The notes beneath the pieces were generated by a model. It had not been told where the DNA came from. It did no database searches and saw only the letters and a list, made by a program, of their open reading frames with translations. A DNA stretch of 64,000 nt, taken from positions 186,001 through 250,000 of the forward strand of contig FP929003.1 of NCBI GenBank assembly GCA_000196815.1, written 5' to 3'. Shown here piece after piece: positions 61,214 to 64,000 of this stretch; the stretch's first letter is position 1, and each line of letters starts with the position of its first letter. Made by a program: the position numbers and the translations under genes. This stretch comes from Nitrospira defluvii (lineage in GTDB: Bacteria > Nitrospirota > Nitrospiria > Nitrospirales > Nitrospiraceae).

Positions 61214-63091
61214 ATGGACTACCAGGTTTCTGCAAGAAAATACCGGCCGGGGACGTTTGACGACGTCATCGGGCAGTCCCACGTCGTGCAGACGTTGATG
61301 AACTCGATCGCGACGAAGCGGATTGCCCATGCGTTTCTCTTTTCCGGTACCCGCGGCGTGGGGAAAACAACGGTTGCCAGGATTTTAGCCAAAGCGCTGA
61401 ATTGCGAGCAGGGGCCGACGGGAACGCCGTGTAATACGTGTGCGAATTGCCGGGAGATTACGCAGGGCACGTCGGTGGACGTGGTTGAAATCGACGGGGC
61501 GTCGAATACCAGCGTGGACGACGTTCGCGAGATTCGCGAGAACGTCAAGTTTACGCCGTTCCGGGGGCAGTATCGGGTCTACATTATCGACGAAGTGCAC
61601 ATGCTCTCCAACTCGGCGTTCAACGCGCTGCTGAAAACGCTGGAAGAGCCCCCCTCCCATGTGGTGTTCATCTTCGCAACAACAGAAATTCATAAGATTC
61701 CCGCGACGATCCTGTCACGCTGTCAGCACTACAATTTTCGCCGGATCTCCAAAGCCGAGATCGTGCAACGGTTGCGGCATGTCGCCGATCAAGACGGGTT
61801 GACCATCGAAGACCGCAGCCTGATGGCCCTGGCGCGGGCCAGCGAAGGCAGTATGCGTGACGGGCTCAGCTTGCTGGATCAGATCATTGCGTTCGGCGGC
61901 AACACGATTCGCCACGAGGATCTCGAAACGTTGCTCGGCGCGGTTCCGCAGGAGCGTATACGTGCCATGGTCGAGGCGGTGATCCAGCAGGACAGTGCCA
62001 AGGCGTTGCAGGTCATCGCGGCGTTGTTGGATCAGGGACATGACGTGCGCGCCTACTGTGCCGATCTGGTGGAATATGTGCGGAACATGCTGGTGGCGGC
62101 GGTCGTGCCGTCAGGGCCGGAGTTGCGGAGTCTCATCGAAGCGACCGAAGAAGATTTGACGCAGCTGGCTCGTGACGCCGAGCGGTTCACCGTCGAGCAA
62201 TTGCAGGAATTGTTTCGAATGTATGCCGCTGCGGAAGACAGTTTGCGAGTCAGTGCCCATCCGCGGTTTGTGCTCGAAACGGCGGCGGTTCGTGCTACCA
62301 GGCTATTGCGAACCGCTGAGGGCCAACCGGCATCCGGCGGCCTGAGTGTTCAACCCAATAAACCGGCAGCCGACCGCAGGGTTGTCACACAGACGTCTGC
62401 GCAATCCCAGGATAAGGCGGTACCGTCTCCTGCGCCTGTGGTCAAAACTACTGGTGTGAAAGTCAGCCAGGACAACGTCGCAAAGACGTCACCTGCTGGT
62501 GGGAGTGCCCCCAAGGCCCCCTCTGTCGCACCGCCGCGCGAAGTGGCGGCTCCGCCTGCCCGCACGCCTGCTGTTGCCCCCCCGGCTCCCGCGCTTGTTC
62601 CGGCTTCCACTGCGCCGGTTCAGCAGGAACCCAAGGCGACCTCTGCTGCCGAGGCGTCGGCTTCCGCGGTTGAAGTGAATTGGGAGCAGTTCCAAGAAGC
62701 GGTCTCTACGAATCATCCCAATATCGCGCCCTTCCTTGAAATGGGTCGTCTGGTCAAGATCGAGGGCGGGTTGATCACGTTGGGGTTTGCCAAGCAGGCC
62801 ACGACCGCGCGGTCGATGTTGGAGAAGGAAGACAACCTACAAGCCTTGGCGGCGTTGGGAGAAGGTCTTTACGGGTGTGCCGTACGAATTCGAATCGTCG
62901 AGGTGGCGGAGCAGGATCCAGGGGCCGCCCCTACGATGAAACAGATCCGGGTTGCCAAGGAGCAGGAACAGCGCCTGATCTTGACGCAACAGGCGAAGGC
63001 ACATCCCCTTGTTAAACAAGCTCTGGAGATGTTCGGCGGAGAGCTGGCGGAAGTTCGCACGACGGCTCCGGCGCAGGAGGTACAGGAATGA
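61214..63091 (+). CDS. dnaX: DNA polymerase III subunit gamma/tau
   Basis: 625 residues. AAA+ clamp-loader: Walker A GTRGVGKT (45-52), zinc module Cys64/73/76/79, Walker B YIIDEVHML (123-131), sensor motif FIFATTEIHKIPATILSRCQ. A Pro/Ala-rich linker follows at about 395-490, then a C-terminal tau-type segment (about 490-620). No A-rich slippery heptamer with a following stop is obvious, so a separate gamma form is not evident. Start ATG 61214; the stop overlaps the ybaB start by 4 bp. Confidence 0.96.
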   Translation: MDYQVSARKYRPGTFDDVIGQSHVVQTLMNSIATKRIAHAFLFSGTRGVGKTTVARILAKALNCEQGPTGTPCNTCANCREITQGTSVDVVEIDGASNTSVDDVREIRENVKFTPFRGQYRVYIIDEVHMLSNSAFNALLKTLEEPPSHVVFIFATTEIHKIPATILSRCQHYNFRRISKAEIVQRLRHVADQDGLTIEDRSLMALARASEGSMRDGLSLLDQIIAFGGNTIRHEDLETLLGAVPQERIRAMVEAVIQQDSAKALQVIAALLDQGHDVRAYCADLVEYVRNMLVAAVVPSGPELRSLIEATEEDLTQLARDAERFTVEQLQELFRMYAAAEDSLRVSAHPRFVLETAAVRATRLLRTAEGQPASGGLSVQPNKPAADRRVVTQTSAQSQDKAVPSPAPVVKTTGVKVSQDNVAKTSPAGGSAPKAPSVAPPREVAAPPARTPAVAPPAPALVPASTAPVQQEPKATSAAEASASAVEVNWEQFQEAVSTNHPNIAPFLEMGRLVKIEGGLITLGFAKQATTARSMLEKEDNLQALAALGEGLYGCAVRIRIVEVAEQDPGAAPTMKQIRVAKEQEQRLILTQQAKAHPLVKQALEMFGGELAEVRTTAPAQEVQE

Positions 63092-63411
63092 AGAGTCCAT
63101 TCGGGAATATGTCCAACATCTTGAAGCAAGCCCAAGCGATGCAGGAGCAGATGGCCAAGGTACAGGAGCAGGCCGCGACCAAGACCGTTTCCGGGACTGC
63201 GGGTGGCGGGATTGTGACGGTAACGGTCAACGGGGCCATGGACCTGCTGAGCGTGAAGATCGATCCGGAAGTCGTGAAGGCCGGCGATGTCGAGATGCTG
63301 CAGGATCTGGTCGTGGCGGCCGGCAACGATGCGCTGAAAAAATCCCGTGAAATGATGGCGGAAGAAATGAAGGCCGTGACGGGCGGGATGAAGATCCCCG
63401 GGTTGTTCTGA
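63088..63411 (+). CDS. YbaB/EbfC family nucleoid-associated protein
   Basis: 107 residues, ATGA overlap with dnaX. MKSPFGNMSNILKQAQAMQEQMAKVQEQ is the helical start; GTAGGGIVTVTVNGAMDLLSVKIDPEVV and LQDLVVAAGNDALKKSREMMAEEM complete the family pattern. Dimeric DNA-binding protein, found between dnaX and recR in most bacteria. Confidence 0.96.
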   Translation: MKSPFGNMSNILKQAQAMQEQMAKVQEQAATKTVSGTAGGGIVTVTVNGAMDLLSVKIDPEVVKAGDVEMLQDLVVAAGNDALKKSREMMAEEMKAVTGGMKIPGLF

Positions 63412-63447
63412 TGGCGGCGGCGTGCTTCCCGGATGTGATGATGCGTT

Positions 63448-64000
63448 ATGAGTGTTGATCAGCAGGGTCTGTTAGCGAAGTTAGTGCGAGAGTTGGTGCG
63501 TCTGCCCGGGATCGGTCAGAAAAGTGCGCAACGGCTGGCCTTTCATCTGCTCAAGGCGGAGCGGGAAGATGCGATGCGCCTCGCCGAGGCGATTCAGGCG
63601 GTGAAAGACGGACTGTCGTTCTGCCGACAATGCCGGAATATTGCCGAGGGGGAACTCTGTGAGTTCTGCCGGGATCCCAAGCGGGACCGCAGCAAGATCC
63701 TCGTCATTGAAGAGCCCAGCACGTTGTACGCCATCGAACGGGCCGGCGGCTATCGAGGCCTGTATCACGTCCTGCTCGGAGTGCTGTCTCCCCTGGATGG
63801 CGTCGGACCATCGGACATTCGTGCCGAGGAGTTGCTGGATCGAGTGAAGGCGGGAGGCGTGGAAGAGGTCATCGTGGCGACGAATCCCACGATCGAGGGT
63901 GAAGCGACCGCCATCTACTTGACCCGGCTCTTGAAGCCGCATCATGTTCGGGTGACCCGCATCGCTTACGGCATTCCTGTCGGGATGGATATCGAGTATG
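63448..64000 (+). CDS. recR: Recombination protein RecR, cut off by window edge
   Basis: 184 codons visible from ATG 63448. Helix-hairpin-helix RLPGIGQKSAQRLAFHLL, zinc finger CRQCRNIAEGELCEFC and the Toprim domain start (ILVIEEPSTLYAIERAG...GYRGLYHVLLGVLSPLDGVGP...EVIVATNPTIEGEATAIYL) are complete. It acts with RecF/RecO in gap repair. The C-terminus (about 15-20 residues) lies outside the window. Confidence 0.96.
   Translation, partial: MSVDQQGLLAKLVRELVRLPGIGQKSAQRLAFHLLKAEREDAMRLAEAIQAVKDGLSFCRQCRNIAEGELCEFCRDPKRDRSKILVIEEPSTLYAIERAGGYRGLYHVLLGVLSPLDGVGPSDIRAEELLDRVKAGGVEEVIVATNPTIEGEATAIYLTRLLKPHHVRVTRIAYGIPVGMDIEY

Noticed and set aside
61214-63091. Programmed frameshift in dnaX
   Set aside because: I looked for an A-rich slippery heptamer with a following hairpin and stop near the end of the gamma part and saw none.

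Overview
The window is a high-GC (about 60%) bacterial chromosome segment that most resembles a Nitrospira-type nitrite oxidizer. The main reason is a complex I cluster with two NuoM genes and a NuoL with an enlarged lateral-helix region, the arrangement called '2M' complex I that is known from Nitrospira. Many two-component, PAS and OmpA-type proteins fit that assignment. It is inferred from gene content, not from a marker gene comparison. There are no insertion sequences, phage genes or CRISPR arrays.

Layout. 1-912: truncated phosphodiester-glycosidase-family protein (minus). 1044-4676: minus-strand signalling operon (CHASE3 histidine kinase, Rcp1-like receiver, hybrid kinase). 4827-18531: minus-strand complex I operon nuoA-B-C-D-G-I-J-K-L-M-M-N, without nuoE, nuoF or nuoH. 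19086-23177: OmpA-type envelope protein and a PriA lacking helicase motifs. 23186-25826: small membrane protein, receiver and a PAS kinase with a degenerate ATPase domain. 26256-26562: tRNA-Leu(GAG) and a HAD-IB hydrolase gene with face-to-face promoters. 26563-30773: HAD hydrolase, queE, pepA, nagZ. 30995-32456: tandem CCGH-repeat protein, PsiE-like membrane protein and a Pro/Ala-tailed protein. 32493-40255: APC permease, class I amidotransferase-like hydrolase, secreted protein, M24 peptidase, TatA-like protein, HEAT lipoprotein and two PilZ paralogues. 40402-43987: tRNA-Leu(UAG)-tig-clpP-clpX with a terminator. 44316-47009: HEAT protein and an orphan Tat-exported solute-binding protein. 47074-51692: two OmpA coiled-coil lipoproteins, MscL and a DUF481-type outer-membrane protein. 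52023-57406: a module of coiled-coil protein, roadblock-like/OmpA membrane protein, Ras-like GTPase, sigma-54 activator and LuxR-type regulator. 57543-60470: MscS and AsmA. 60688-64000: tRNA-Ser(GGA), SRP RNA, dnaX, ybaB and recR (truncated).

How the parts fit. The complex I operon supplies the membrane arm and most of the quinone-side arm of an ion-pumping oxidoreductase. Its NADH module (E/F) and the Q-site subunit H must be elsewhere or replaced. Much of the rest concerns the envelope: OmpA-type peptidoglycan-binding proteins, mechanosensitive channels, AsmA, NagZ, Tat export and sensor kinases. The best candidate for an undescribed system is the 52-57 kb GTPase module. It ends in a sigma-54 activator followed by a TGTC/GAGACA repeat array, a -24/-12-like promoter and a small LuxR-type gene, which looks like a complete regulatory output. 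The final 4 kb is the conserved housekeeping group tRNA-Ser, ffs, dnaX, ybaB, recR.
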